From assembly GCA_907165065.1 (NCBI GenBank), contig OU015530.1:51434465-51498464 (forward strand): a stretch of DNA of 64,000 nucleotides. The letters run 5' to 3'. Positions 12,301 through 24,903 of the stretch are shown here, one piece after another. The notes under the pieces were generated by a model. The model saw nothing but the letters and a program-made list of their open reading frames with translations. It ran no database searches and was not told where the DNA came from. This DNA is from Caprimulgus europaeus. Its lineage: Eukaryota > Chordata > Aves > Caprimulgiformes > Caprimulgidae. The number at the start of each line of letters is the position of its first letter. Positions within the stretch are counted from its first letter, which is position 1. The translations under genes and the position numbers were made by a program.

Positions 12301-14880
12301 TTCACACACAGAAATCAGTCTCTGTGGCCCAAAGTTACTCCTTCAGGTGAAAACCCACTCCCTTTCCAAATTGCTGTAAAGTCATAAGCCAGATCCATGC
12401 TAAGATAACAGCTGTTTGCACATGGCACCCTTAGAAAGCAGCTTGCCGTGCTGTCACTGCAAATAACAGAAAACTGCTTTAGTGTGGTCTTCCATAATCA
12501 TTCCCAGCTATGCTTCAGAGTTTAAAGATCTAATCCTGTTTGTAAAATTCAATTAGGCTTCTCAAAATAATTTAAAAAATGAATAAAAATTAGTCATTAA
12601 AGTTTTAGATAAACAGATCTAAGCTAAGAACAAAGCTGCACCACTACTCCAGTGAATTTCAGGATTAAAGAAAAATCAATATACTGTGTCATATTCCTGT
12701 AAAATATTATCTGCAGTACAGCTTGTTTTCTCATTTTTGCATGAGGTGAAATTTTAAGGCCAGTTTAAAGTGACTGCTATTATGGTGTAAACATTAAATT
12801 TAAAAAGAGCAAAAAATATTCACCTTTCATACAAGCAGGCTTCTTTTCACAATAGGGGGCCAAGTAATGCTGTGACTTTTTGGAGTGGCTGGGAAGGCAG
12901 AAGGCCTGGATCTGAGCAGCCTCCCAGGGGAGGACAGCCTAGCAGCACCTGCCTTTTATTAGCTCAGGCACAGCCCCGTGCTAACGAAGCGAGGCTGTTA
13001 ACCTGTGGGTATTTCTGCACAGCACAGCCCTGTACCATATGTACCAGGTTAGTGATTTCTGCCCTGTGTTATGCACACTGGCTGGGCACACCCCAGACAT
13101 TTAGAGATGCAGAATAAAAATGGGTAAAACAGGTCAATGGCAGATTCAAGAAATAATCTGGATTTATAGTCTTTTAATACCAATGTCAGGATTGTTTTTT
13201 GTTCTTCTTGTTTTGTTATTTTTTTTTAATTGAAGAATTATCTAATCTTTCTGGAAAAGACAGACATCTAACACAGCAGTACCATGACAATTTTAATTTA
13301 CAATCAAATAAAAATTAGTTAAGCTATTTTTGCACTTGCTATCTTTGCTTTCCCTGCTATTTCCTTTTAGGAGTATCTTGCAGGGGGCAGAGAGGAAGTT
13401 TTGCAGAAAGGAGAGAGCATTAGAGTTTGCAAATGATCCTCTGGCTGATGGTATCTTACAAACTGCAAGTGTAGAAATGGCAGAACTGGATTTTTCTCTC
13501 CTCTAAAGTAGATTCTAGCAAGCCTGTACATTAATAAATGTTAATTTTATCCTTTTGTGCCTACAAGGTGATTTTCAAATTCCTGTTGATTTAATAAAGA
13601 ACTTAGGTGTTCAGCACTTGCAAAAACATTGCCTTTTGGATAGACACCTTCAGACAGATTTAGGTATTTAACCTGAAGAGTCAACATTTGCAGTTCTCCA
13701 GCAGGATTACTTAGGCTTTCAGTGCAAAATTCTACATCACCAAATGTGCTGCATGTTGTGCTAAACTGGATACTTGCCTTGTACCTATAGATGTACCATA
13801 CTAAGTAATTAAATGTGGCCTGTCCCAGGCAGTGGGGCTCACTTGTCCATGCCATAGCACCTCCCTAGCATGGCTTTGACTCATGCCACAAGGAAAACAA
13901 ATAAACCTGAAAGGAAAGTTTTGGGTTCAGCCCAGGAGCATCAGGTGGCCAACTTGATGTGCAGCATAAAAGAGCTGAACAGTGTGAAGGTGGTCAGAGC
14001 ATGCCCTGCTGTCACTGAATGGGCCGTTACAGTGTTTGGCTTATTGACATAGATGTGAGGTTTCTGCAAATTCAGGAACAAATCCTTAAAGAGCCAGGAA
14101 GAAAGGAAGAAGCTCTTTTATATTTATATTGTATTGAACATTTACTATCCTCTCATACATTTCTGGGATGAAAGCTTTTCCAGAATCAATTTAGACTTTA
14201 TTCCAAGAACAATCTGATAAATTCCAAAAGTACTGACAAGAAAATCTTGGGGGAAAGAAGAAAAACAAGCTTTTTTTCTTCTCAAATATTTAATAACCGG
14301 AACCTGCAAAGAATTGTTGAAGATCTGCCAACATTTCCAATGATTTTCAAAGTCATACCATTTTTACTTGCTCCAGAACTGCTGATATCAGCAAGCATGC
14401 CCTTCTAAATAATTTATTGGCATTTCTACATAAATTAGATACTTAAAGGTGAAGATGCCATGAACCTTGTGGAGGCTGAGTGCTCACTACATGGGCTATA
14501 ATTCATCATCCCAACAGACAGATTTCCAAAACTGGCTTAAACCCCAGCAAGCTCACTGCTTGGAAATAGTTCAAGGACTCCAGAGACTGCAATACGCTAT
14601 CGAAATGTCACTTGTAGTAAAAGCACATTCTACATAAAAATAAATCACTATAAGATAAGGGATAAACCTCAGATAGTTATAAATTGATCACAAGTTAGTT
14701 ACTGCTCACAAAAATAAGCAATGCCAAATATGTTCACTTCAGCAAAGGACAATGTATTACAAAAGACAGTTTAAAAGGCAGAGCCATCAGCTAAGAGACA
14801 TATCTATGTAAGTTTAAATTCTTCTGTAACACCATTTAGTCCTACCTATCAGTTTTTAAAGTCACCATAGGTTGCTTGGG

Positions 14881-14900
14881 TTTTGTTTGTTTGTTTGTTT
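14881..14900. repeat. (TTTG)n microsatellite
   Basis: Five tandem GTTT-type units. Short simple repeat. Confidence 0.85.
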
Positions 14901-15144
14901 CCCAAAAGCTATAAAATAGCAGGCATGCTTTGCAGGATTTTGCCACTGGAAAATGTTATGTTGGTATTTTACCCTGTAACTACTGTACATATAAAGATTC
15001 CCTGACAGCTAAGAAGGAAACAATCTCAAGAAGATGATGAATATTTCAAGAAGAAAGTTGAGGATGAGAAACCTGTGAACAAAAAGCACTGCACCAGCAA
15101 AGAAAAGACCAAAATCTTAAATATCCAAAATTTGTTTTGAGATG

Positions 15145-15160
15145 AAAAAAAAAAAAAAAA
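15145..15160. repeat. Poly(A) tract, A16
   Basis: Sixteen consecutive A, followed by TAAAATCAAAG. No retrocopy body recognised upstream. Confidence 0.85.
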
Positions 15161-15483
15161 TAAAATCAAAGAACTGTCCTGGCTAGAGAATTGCTGCAGC
15201 CAAGGTTATGTGGCTATTGTTAGGATGGATCCATTGTTCGGACAGATCCCCCTGAAACATATTGGTATGAGGGGGTTAGAAAGCCAGTGATGAAAGAAAT
15301 GATAAAGGGGATGGGAAGAAGATCAAAGCAGCACTTTCACCAGAAACCATGAGAGCAGAAGTGGTAAAATTGCTACTTGAGATAGCAATTCTATCTTGAG
15401 ATAGAAAAGAACAAGCAATACTAAAAATGGGAATAAGCGGGACAATCGGCATCAATATCTCAAGGGATTAATTTATAAAAAGT

Positions 15484-15499
15484 AAAAAAAAAAAAAAAA
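15484..15499. repeat. Poly(A) tract, A16
   Basis: Sixteen consecutive A, about 340 bp after a tract of equal length at 15145. The sequence between them is not recognisable as a retroposon. Confidence 0.85.
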
Positions 15500-18400
15500 G
15501 TATCATCAAAAGCTCAAACACTGATGGCCTAAAAGTTATGGCAAGCCTGAGTTACAGCAGGTGGATGGGGAAGGAAGCTGCTGACACCAGAGTTAACTAA
15601 AGAGCGTCATTGAATGTCATTTTATCTCTCTGGTCTCTGGGTGAGTAACAACAGCCCACCAAGAGATGGAAAGGAAGTGTTCAGCCCTCTGTGTATGAAC
15701 ACGGGTGCAAGTGCAAGAATTCCTGCTTGAATACAAATCATAGTCTGCACTTATTTACCGAGCTGATGTTCTTTTCATTGGGAATTCACAGGAATGGAAA
15801 CAAAGATGCCAACTTTTCAGCTATTAGCCAAAAATCTCTTTGCAAGTGATTTTTTTGATCTAATTCATAGCACAGACCCAAACTATGTGGGGACCCAAAC
15901 AAAATGAATAAACTAAATGGATGATGATCAATGCAACAAGGGAATTTTCTGTATAAGCAGAATTTGTGGATTCTGGGGTTTTTCCCTATTTATTCTTGAA
16001 AAGTCTGTTTTGACAATGGATTTAAAATGTTTCCTTGCCCATTCTTACTCAGTTACTACCAAAATAAAAGGGTGAAGATTAGACATTTGCGTACTTGCTG
16101 TAAACGATGAGTTTTGCCTAGTTCCCCAGCTCTGTGTTCTTCTCAGAATTTGGTTTTGGCTCTGACAAGTCAGATCTCTTAGCACCGTCCAGATCATGGT
16201 TTTGAGGCCAAATAGAAAGTAAGGTCTAGTGTCATCTTCCTTGTGAGAAGAGATGCAGCAAATTAGTTAATCAGAATTCAGGCACTATAGCAATTTAAAC
16301 TATGCCTGACTTCCTACTTTGCTACTAGCCTTTCCTAACATTGCTACCCGTTTAAGATGAGACACCCAGAGGAAATGGGGTTCTGCTCTCACATTTACAC
16401 AACACCATTACTTTATCTTAATGACTAACACGCCCCGTTTAATAAAGCCCTGGCATCAACTTTATTACATCCTGCACCGCTAATGATTTGGTAGTCACCT
16501 AATGCATTAATCTTGATTCATGGCTTGCTTGAAATATTTATATAGTACAAAAAGCTTAAGTGAAGGTCAGTTGCATACAAAGCTTTAAAGAATAAATTGT
16601 AAGATCTTATCTCATCTCTAGTGGTGCTCTCAGCAAGACAGCATTGTCCCCCCACCCCTGGGCTCACCCTGGTTGTGTCCCCACACATCTCACCTGCTTT
16701 CCCATGCCATAGAGAGCCAAGGACTCCTATACAGACATGCCTGGTCTGCTCCTCTTCCCCAGCTACCTACACCTAGCTACAAGACCTACCAAGAACTGAA
16801 CTTCCTTAGTCTGTACCTGCCCCACATACATTAAGGCCCTAATCTCAAGCAGCTGAAATTCCCTAAATATAGAGGAATGGCATCATTTGAGGATACCCAA
16901 GAACCAATCTCAAAAGGCTTTTGAATAATGTAATGGATGAAGCTGAAGCCCCTATAACTAGAATACTGACAAATATATAGTGACAAATACAGTGCTGATA
17001 TAGAGATATTTAGAATTGCTGATTCAGAAGCATATCAAAAGATATATGCAAACATCTGAAAAGCACAGAACGATACCTACAACATCAGTAGGCATCTGTG
17101 ACCCTCACAGGCAGGTAGGAGATGGGCTTAGGAGGTGGTCCAGCAACAGTGGGCAGCAAAATGAGCCATATGGCAACAAACACAAGATTTTATTACTGAA
17201 GGAAGAATTTTATTTTTTCTGCTTTTTACATTCATAAAGGAACATGCACAAATGCTTTTAGCTGGTTTCATCACAGTTCCTCTGACATTAAAAGTATGTG
17301 CTGGCCCAGGGAAATTCAAGCCATAGGACATAATGCAGACAGTACAGAGTCTAGAATATAGGCAGAGAGATGAAATCTCTCAAAAAGCTAGACTGACAGG
17401 CCTTTCTCTAAGAATAAAAGGAGAACACTGAATCCCAGCCATAACATTTCTGCAAGCCTTTTCTCAAGCCACGCGTGGTTTTCTACTGGAGCATTTTTGC
17501 AAAGGTGGTTGGCTGCAAGATATTGAGGGTGAAAGTTAGCTGTAAAAGCTGCGGTTGGTGACGAAGAATCCTACACAGCCTTCTCCTTCTCTGCACTTCT
17601 TCCTCTTTGCAGCTGTCTTTGTTTCCTGTGCACTGTCTAGTGACATGAATCATAGAACAGAAGGAACAGTTTAATCAATAAGTGTTTAATTGCTAAAAAT
17701 TATTCCACAACCACAAGCTTGCAGCCTAGAGACCACACTATCTGTCACTGAAGATGCATTATGAGGGAGAAAGAAAGAGTTTTGATGGTCATTAGCAAAA
17801 CAATAATAAAATAAGCTATACAAATTGAAAATATGACCCAGTGAGAGCATATAAACATAAAACAGTGTGGTCTCTAAGATGGAATCATATTGCATTACAG
17901 ATAATTCCATATAATGTGGTTTAAAATGGCAAGCTGGATTTGTATTTTAAGGTATGCAGTCATATTTATTCTATGCGGCCAGTTTACTCTATTGCTTCAT
18001 GAATTCAAGGAAAAATGTAGTTTCCATTAAATTGAATTTCATTAAGTTGTCAGTGCACAATGAGAAGAACAAAGCCTATATCTCTCAAGTGAAGGATCTA
18101 CCTGGAAACATATATGAGACCATGAATTTCTAAGTATTATACATTGTGCCATATAGCAATGATTAAAATGAATCTGCTGCAATTCTGATCTTTTATATGC
18201 AATGCTTCCTTGAAAACTCACTCACTGTGCTATGAAGATGTATGTAAAGAGCCTGGCAAAATAATCTGCTTCAGCACTTCTGTTATGATTAAATGCAGTC
18301 ACATGTTGGCACAAGTAATGACCACCATCTGCTCGAATCCATGGCTAGTCTGTCCTTCACCACAAATCACAAATCTCCACATGTCCAGCAAAATACTCAT

Positions 18401-19107
18401 TACCAGCTGATTCTCCAAAGCACCATATGAATAATCTGAATAAGCAACATATTTGTTACAGATGAGCGCTAATGTATTTGGCCTCTCAAAACACTGTCCC
18501 AGTTTTGTATGCTTTAATGCTAATAACATTAACTGGTTAAAAGAAAATATACTAAATGACCTGGGTTGCAAAGTCAGGTCTCAGGAATTAGAAAAAGCCC
18601 AGACTTATGTTGTCTCTTCAGGCTGTAAGCATTTGGATGCAACACCATATCCTGGTCTCAGAGTATTTTTGCCTAAGACTGTATCTCATTTATTTCACAA
18701 AGTTCATTTCACACTGTGGGTATGCTCAATGCATCTATTTTACTAATTATTTTTATTCCATTTGTATCTCTCATCTTTTTACTACTCACCACTCAAATCT
18801 CATTACATTTAGAAATTATTAATTCCCTTGAAAGTTTTCCATTAGCATTTCTATACCCTCAGATGAAGTCTGAGCACTTTGTGAAGTCTAGACTCTCCCA
18901 CTGTTCACATGGTGGATTGGCAAGCACATATTCTGCAGCAGCCAGCCTCGGGGGCAAAGCTCAGCACTTCAGCATTGCTTCACGCTCTCATTCCTGCATG
19001 GATGGACTGGGCATGGCTGTGTCAGAGTGTATTGCATCGCAGTCCGCTAATAAATATCTGGACAACACCTTTTCCAATACTTGCAATCTTTAAGATTATA
19101 CTATGGC

Positions 19108-19835
19108 AAGCACAAATACAGGATGGATGGAGAATGGATCCAGAGCAGTCCTGAGAAGGACCTGGGGGTGGTGGTGGATGAGAAGCTCTACATGAGCCAG
19201 CAATGGGCACTCACAGCCTAAAGGCCAATAACCGTGTCCTGGGCTGCATCCAGAGCAGCGTGGGCAGCAGGTCAAGGGAGGGGATTCTGCCCCTCTGCTC
19301 CGCTCTCCTGAGACCCCACCTGCAGTGCTGCCTCCAGTTCTGGGGTCCTCAACAGAAGAAGGACATGGACCTACTGGAGCGAGTCCAGAGGAAGCCACAA
19401 GGATGATGCGAAGGCTGGAGCACCTCTGCTGTGAGGACAGGCTGAGAGAGTTCGATTTGTTAAGCCTGGAGAAGAGAAGGCTCCGGGGAGACCTTCTAGT
19501 GGCCTTCTAGTATCTGAAAGGGCTACAGGAAGGCTGGGGAAGGATTTTTTTTTCGAGGGTGGGTAGTGAAAGAACAAGGGGAAATGGCTTTAAACTAGAA
19601 GAGGGTAGATTTAGATTAGATAATAGGAATAAATTCTTTCCTGTGAGGGTGGTGAGACACTGGCCCAGGTTGCCCAGAGAAGCTGTGGCTGCCCCCTCCT
19701 TGGGAGTGTTCAAGGCCAGGTTGGATGAGGCTTTGAGCAACCTGGTCTGTGGAAGGTGTCCCTGCTGATGGCAGGGGATTGGAAGTAGATGATCTTTAAG
19801 GTCCCTTCCAGCCCAAACCATTCTATGATTCTATA
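19108..19835 (+). mobile_element. CR1 non-LTR retrotransposon, 5'-truncated 3' end
   Basis: The segment carries the C-terminal part of CR1 ORF2, the 3' UTR and the family's closing octamer repeat, ATTCTATGATTCTAT, at about 19820-19835. Lines recognisable from the family are LCSALLRPHLQCCLQFWG, DMDLLERVQRK, LSLEKRRLRGDLL, GRFRLDNRNKFFPVRVVRHW and the 3' stretch GGTTGGATGAGGCTTTGAGC. CR1 copies copy from the 3' end and usually truncate at the 5' end, as here. CR1 does not make clear target duplications and none is seen. This is the longest CR1 in the window and the main evidence that the DNA is avian. Confidence 0.95.
19140..19768 (+). pseudogene. Decayed CR1 ORF2 C-terminus
   Basis: The end of the CR1 endonuclease/reverse-transcriptase polyprotein lies in several frames. 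One frame runs EKDLGVVVDEKLYMSQQ until about 19220, where a base is missing relative to the family and the frame shifts. It resumes as LKANNRVLGCIQSSVG. A second shift falls near 19398 after ERVQRK. A TAG then interrupts LLVAF*YLKG near 19510, where family members have a Gln codon. The final part, GNGFKLEEGRFRLD to FKARLDEALSNL, is in another frame. The fragment lacks the endonuclease and the reverse-transcriptase catalytic core, so it cannot be active. Confidence 0.85.
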
Positions 19836-20524
19836 GGTGTCAATGTTGACAAGCCATATATCACCTGTGGATGTAGAAGTGAATAACACACCTGTGAGCC
19901 TGTTTTTCACCCAGCAGTATGGGCACAGTCTATGGTATTCATCAGTTTAAAACCCTCAAGCTTTATTCACTTAAAGAATTTTTATTCTTAAAACTTTTTT
20001 AAAGAAAGTGAGAATTATTATTCTGTTTACAAATGTAGAATCAATGCCTAGACAGATGAATGTCCAAATTTACTTCTGAGATGCCTAATGTAACATTCAC
20101 TATGTTTGTTTCAACTTCTGCAACCAATCTTGAAGACAACAACTTATTTTACTACACAACCTCAGCTTAATCTCTGAAGTCATAAAGCCTGGAGACTGAA
20201 TGGGATAGAAAATACTGTGAAGAAAACATCTGATTGGTGAGCATGTAATTGAAGCCTGTGCAAGGATACCTGTATATGCAAGAGACTTCATATTTGCATG
20301 CAGTCTGGCTCTGCTGATCAGTCTACAGGCAACTTTTAAGTGAACACTGCTAATCAATGGGAATGTCTCTCACGCTTCTGATTCTTCCTCTTTTTTTTTT
20401 TTTTAAATAGACCTTTGTTGAACAGAGAAAGGTTTCTTGTTAGCTCTTTCATGCACAGCAAAGTGCAAGTGCAATGGCCACAAACTGCAATATGGGGGAA
20501 AAAAAAAAGTCTTAATAGCAGTAG
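19836..20524. other. Gap between two CR1 copies
   Basis: No gene. AT-rich unique DNA with a T run at about 20391-20404 and an A run near 20500 just before the next CR1 fragment. Confidence 0.6.
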
Positions 20525-20712
20525 TAAAGCATTGGAACAAGGGCTAGAGAGGCTGTGTCATCCCCACCCTTGAAAAGTTTCAAAGATGGACTGCACGGGG
20601 CCCTGAGTAACCTGATCTAACCTGCAGTCTGACCCTGCTTGGAGCAGGTTTGGGCTATGTCACTGCAGAACTACCTCCAACCTAAACTCTTCTGTCCTTC
20701 TTTGATGATTCC
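20525..20712 (+). mobile_element. Older CR1 3'-end fragment
   Basis: AAGCATTGGAACAAGGG, CCCTGAGTAACCTGATCTAA, CTGACCCTGCTTGGAGCAGG and CTACCTCCAACCTAAA follow the order of a different CR1 subfamily, in which the tail reads 'gaccctgctttgagcaggaggttggactagatgacctcc'. The closing octamer is decayed to GATGATTCC. Divergence is clearly greater than in the copy at 19.1-19.8 kb, so this is the older insertion. It is on the same strand, only about 700 bp away. Confidence 0.8.
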
Positions 20713-23700
20713 ACACAGTTTATGCTGCATAGTGGGATGCAGAGGATTCTCCCCACTGCACCATGGACATATTGTTCCAAACGAGAAGGAAATAAATGGA
20801 ATGCATTCCTGATCCACTTCATTTTGAAGATACCACTTGCACAATCATACTCATATATGATGGGTTATTTATGCATGATCCCTTCTAGATCTTCCCATGA
20901 CTGAGTAAGCATCGCACAAATGCATATTCCTAGTGAGATGCCACAGTTTGGCTGAGGCAATTAGATCATTGTTACTGGAAATAGCAGTGAGCTATAAGTA
21001 AATTCAAAGGAATTAAATACCTCGTTCCAAATTATAGTATCATCCATTTAGATTTTCTGATAGTCCTGAAAGACAGATGGTCTCGCAAATGGCTGTAATC
21101 ATGATAAGGGTACAGTTTAATTCTTAAGACATGTTAAAACAGCAATATTTGCAGAAATATCAACCTGTGAATGGGGCCTTTTGATTGGGTAGGTTCAGTG
21201 AAATACATTGGTAAAATTTCAGAGGACATTTCCATCAGACATTCTTCACTTTCAAAAAGTAGTTTACCAAAAAAATTAAACATGACCACAATTAACCGAT
21301 CTACCTTTAGTAATAACGACTATGCCAAGCTCAAACTCTGTGATTCTTACTGTGAAATAACTCTTCTTTGAGACAGTTGGAAGATTTTCCAGAGTACAAA
21401 AAAAAAAAAAAAAGGCCAATGCACGCATCAGTAAATGATGCTGAAAATCTACATCTTGTTAAATAGAAAAGGCTAGAGTTCATTCTCCGTTTCTGAGGCC
21501 AAATGCCACAACTGCTCCTCAAAAGAGGATGGTCATGTTTGGAGGGGTCACAGGCCATCTTGTTCCCCAGACTGTGCCTCTGGTGCTCCTGGGAGAGCAT
21601 TGACTGTCATGAGCCAAAAACATCCCAAGGAACAGCTAATGGGAGTGGGAAGGCCAGTGCTCAGCCCCATGTCCTGCCCTGCTACCAACTCACATATTCA
21701 TAGATGTGTTGCAATGTGTAGTTACATGAATACATCTGGGAGACACATTTTGCTGCCTTGCAATACAAATAGACTCCGCTGGTGCATAGTCTTACACATA
21801 CCAAGGTTTTGTGTGCTGTATACAAGTGCAAAACATGATTCTTGACATCTAGCATTACTTGAATTTATCAGCTAACAACTCTTACAACAAATAATGCCAA
21901 TTAGTTCTCAGAACAGGATCTCTGTACTGTACTCATTTGAAAGGACATGAGTTTCTGGAAGCACATACTGTCTCCGAAAGAGAAAAACAAAAAGTTAATT
22001 GTGAAATGATTTATTATCCCCTTCATATCATGCAATAATTCAATTGGTCCTTGTGTCATGGCCTTATCCTGTAGTTCTTTCTCTTCTAAGTCACCCTGGT
22101 TTTAGCAAAGGGAGGAAGGGCTGTGGGATTAGGTCCTGACCTCCAACCAATATTCTCCTCAAAGAAGAATGATGCATTCTGCCTGCCCAGAATTGCCATG
22201 ATAGTAGATGGCATAGGGAAAAGGTAATATTTCTTTGGTAAATAAGGTTAAATTCTATTGCTTCAGTTTTTCATTGAAGAAAGCAGAGAATTTCCTTCTC
22301 CCATTCTTATTGGATTCAGAAAGTCACCAGAAATAGAGCATGTGGGGATGGGATGCAGAGTATCTGCAGAAAGATCCATACAGCACATGCAGATGGCATT
22401 AATCTACTTGTTCCATAGATGTAATTGCAGTTTCACAGAAATTCTGCTAAAAACACATTTATTTGACAGTAAATAAGATGACTAATTGCAAAGGATAGCT
22501 GCACATAAATTCCAGACGGAAATTTTTGGCACATTTCTAATTGTCATATAAAAGAAAATTACATACTTTCTCAACTCATTTTTCCTAATTAAATGCAAAA
22601 TATTGCATTATTCTTACTACTCTTATCTGTGGAAATGAAGGCTATTTCAGTGTAACTATCAAATGCAGCATATGGTTCCCTGATTATTGGTATACTGTGC
22701 AGCAGAAGTCCTTGGCAGATGATTTCAGGAGAGGATCTGACCATGCCTCCTACTCAGACCCCTATAGATGCTCTCATTCCAGACTTGCAAACTCTTCTGT
22801 ATGGAGTTGTATGTTCTGTGGAGGTGATGTGGCCCTAAATTAATGGCTACAGGATTAAGGGGGGTGTTTTTTTCAAAGTTCTCTAAATTGTCACATACAT
22901 TTCAAAAACAAATTTTGTCTGATAATCAAGACATTAAAGCTGATACAGCTTATCAGCAATGTTTGATTGTCTTTGACCTGTTTATAGCAAAAAGCTATGG
23001 CAAACACTGAGTACCCAAAGTCACGTAGGATGTATGTGGCAGAAGATTATGAACTCAGATCTTTTGTGTTTCCAGCCAATGACAAAACTGACTCTCCATA
23101 CAGGACTTCTAATACTGAAAAGAAGGCTAAAAGAAATTATGTAAAAATCTTTTGCTGCCAGCTTTGAATAATGAAATAAATAATTCCTTTTAAATAGCAC
23201 ACAATGTAAGGTATTTTAGTATAAGTAACATTGAAAAAAACAACCCTACAACAGCAGTACTGTGCAAGTCTAGCACAGAACAGACATGTTTTTGTAGTAC
23301 AGTGGGAATTTATTGTTGCTGCCTTTATCAGTACACACAAGAAGAGCTCTGTCATTCTGTCCACATAATAGGATGCAAAATATGCTGGTTTATTAATTGC
23401 TTAACATCTATCAAACACCACAATATTTCCCATGTGGGAAAACACATGCTATGAGGGGAAAAAAACCCAGCAAAACAAATGACAATTTAAAGTGTAACAT
23501 TTCTCAGCACTGGATATAAAAGAAACTCAGAAGAATGCAGTTGGTTGAACACAGTCACTTGTCCTGACTGTGAGCCCTTCTTTATGCATGAGGATTTTGA
23601 AGTCTAATAAGTATGCACAGAGCATTCCCACTGATTCACCACCATAGAGGGGAGATTTGCCTGGGATTTAATCTGTAAAACTGCTAAGAAAATAGCAAAA

Positions 23701-24293
23701 TACAGGTACGGGATTCTCTGCTGTGCTCCAGGATTCTACCTTCCCTTAGTAATAGACCTACCTTGTACGACTGCAGCTATTTTCCCTGCCTTGCTGCACA
23801 TAAACCCTTTCTAAAGCATGCTTCTGATACTTTTCCATTAGGAAATTCTCCCAGACCCAAGGAAAATATGCTGCAACTCAAGGCTCTCCCTTGCAAACCT
23901 CATACACTGAACTCCTCTGCTCTGGACAGGAGACTCATACATCTGCATACCATGGCCAAAAAAAGACAGAGAAGCACCATTCTCCACTGTTTTTTTGACA
24001 ACTGGAGCATTGATGACTTTTCAGCAATCAAAGATCACAAGTCAGACTCATACACACACCACATTATGAGATTACTTGAAAAGGCATGGATATTTTCAAA
24101 CAGGAAACCTAAAATGTACGAGCTTTCTGGATTTGATCTTTCCAACACATTAATTTCAAGGGCTTTTTCATTTCCTTGTTTGATTGCTTTAAGTTGAGAT
24201 CTGCATGTAGCCACTTGCCTATTGGAGTAGGGACATTAAGAGAAACACCAAATATTGTGAGAACTGTGATAAAAACAGTGACTTACAACGCAG
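20713..24293. other. Non-coding stretch before the minus-strand LTR
   Basis: No gene supported. Includes an A16 tract at 21398-21413. The 144-codon open stretch at 23763-24197 has no recognisable domain, so I do not call it a gene. Confidence 0.6.
21398..21413. repeat. Poly(A) tract, A16
   Basis: Sixteen consecutive A with no polyadenylation signal before it. Confidence 0.85.
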
Positions 24294-24903
24294 TGTGATA
24301 GTTTAAATTAGCTGACAGCCAAACAAGACACAGCCGCTCACGAAGCCTCTCCCCTTCCCCCACACCCAGGGAATCGGAGAGAGAATTGGAGGGGTAAAGG
24401 TCAGGAGACTTGTAGGTTGAGATAAAAACAATGTAATAATTAGAGTAACATACAATTAAAATAGTAATTATAATAATAATGATAACAACTATATATATAG
24501 GTAAAAATGAGTGATGCACAGTACAATTGCTCACCACCCACCGATAGTAATTCCGGAGGAGCGAAAAGGAACCCTGAACCTGAAACCATAATCCTGGAAA
24601 AAACGAGTCAGAGCAATTCCTGAGAGAATCCCCCCTACTTTCTGGTTAGCCCTGGTTAATATACTGAACATGACATAATATGATATGGAATATCTTATTG
24701 CCAAATCCAACTGTCAGTTCTGGGTTTTGCTAACTACTACACTTTCCACCCACCCCAGTCCTTTATACTTACAAACTACCCAAACATCATGTCCTTGCGC
24801 CTTATCAACATTCTTCTTATAACAAATCCCATACTGAAACCAAAACACAGTGCTTTCTAGCTACTAAGAAGAAAATTAACTCTAGCCTAGCAAAACCAGG
24901 TTA
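24294..24903 (-). mobile_element. ERVL-type avian solo LTR, minus strand
   Basis: Read on the minus strand, it opens with CCTGGTTTTGC...GAGTTAATTTTCTTCTTAG and continues through AAGAATGTTGATAAGG, GATATTCCATATCATATTA, GGTGGTGAGCAATTG, an AT-microsatellite, TTATCTCAACCTACAAGTCT and GTGAGCGGCTGTGTC, ending at CTATCACA. This is the order of the avian ERVL LTR family that I know as TguLTR5-like (named from memory). The 5' TGTC start is mutated (TAAC). The bases flanking the element (CTGGC and CTGCG on the minus strand) agree at only 3 of 5 positions, so no target duplication is claimed. There is no adjacent primer site or internal retroviral sequence, hence solo. The TATA-like AGTATATTAACC is partly preserved. 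Confidence 0.85.

Larger units (their letters stand above)
3863..19107. other. 15-kb non-coding stretch
   Basis: No gene is supported. The contents are unique-looking AT-rich DNA, low-complexity tracts (listed separately), a slightly GC-richer patch at about 8470-9330, another at 16640-16850, and a homeodomain-type motif cluster at 16480-16520. The open stretches at 8523-8927 (134 codons, overlapped by others in different frames) and 13547-13855 match nothing I recognise. I see no LTR, CR1 end or DNA-transposon terminus in this interval. Any older repeats are too decayed for me to read. Confidence 0.6.

Noticed and set aside
17646-17680. AATCATAGAACAGAAGG, resembling a reversed CR1 tail
   Set aside because: The sequence that should follow in a minus-strand CR1 (reverse of the GATGACCTTTAAGG region) is absent. 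The match is limited to a few bases.
23763-24197. 144-codon open frame, plus strand
   Set aside because: Mixed composition, no recognisable family and no promoter or exon borders.
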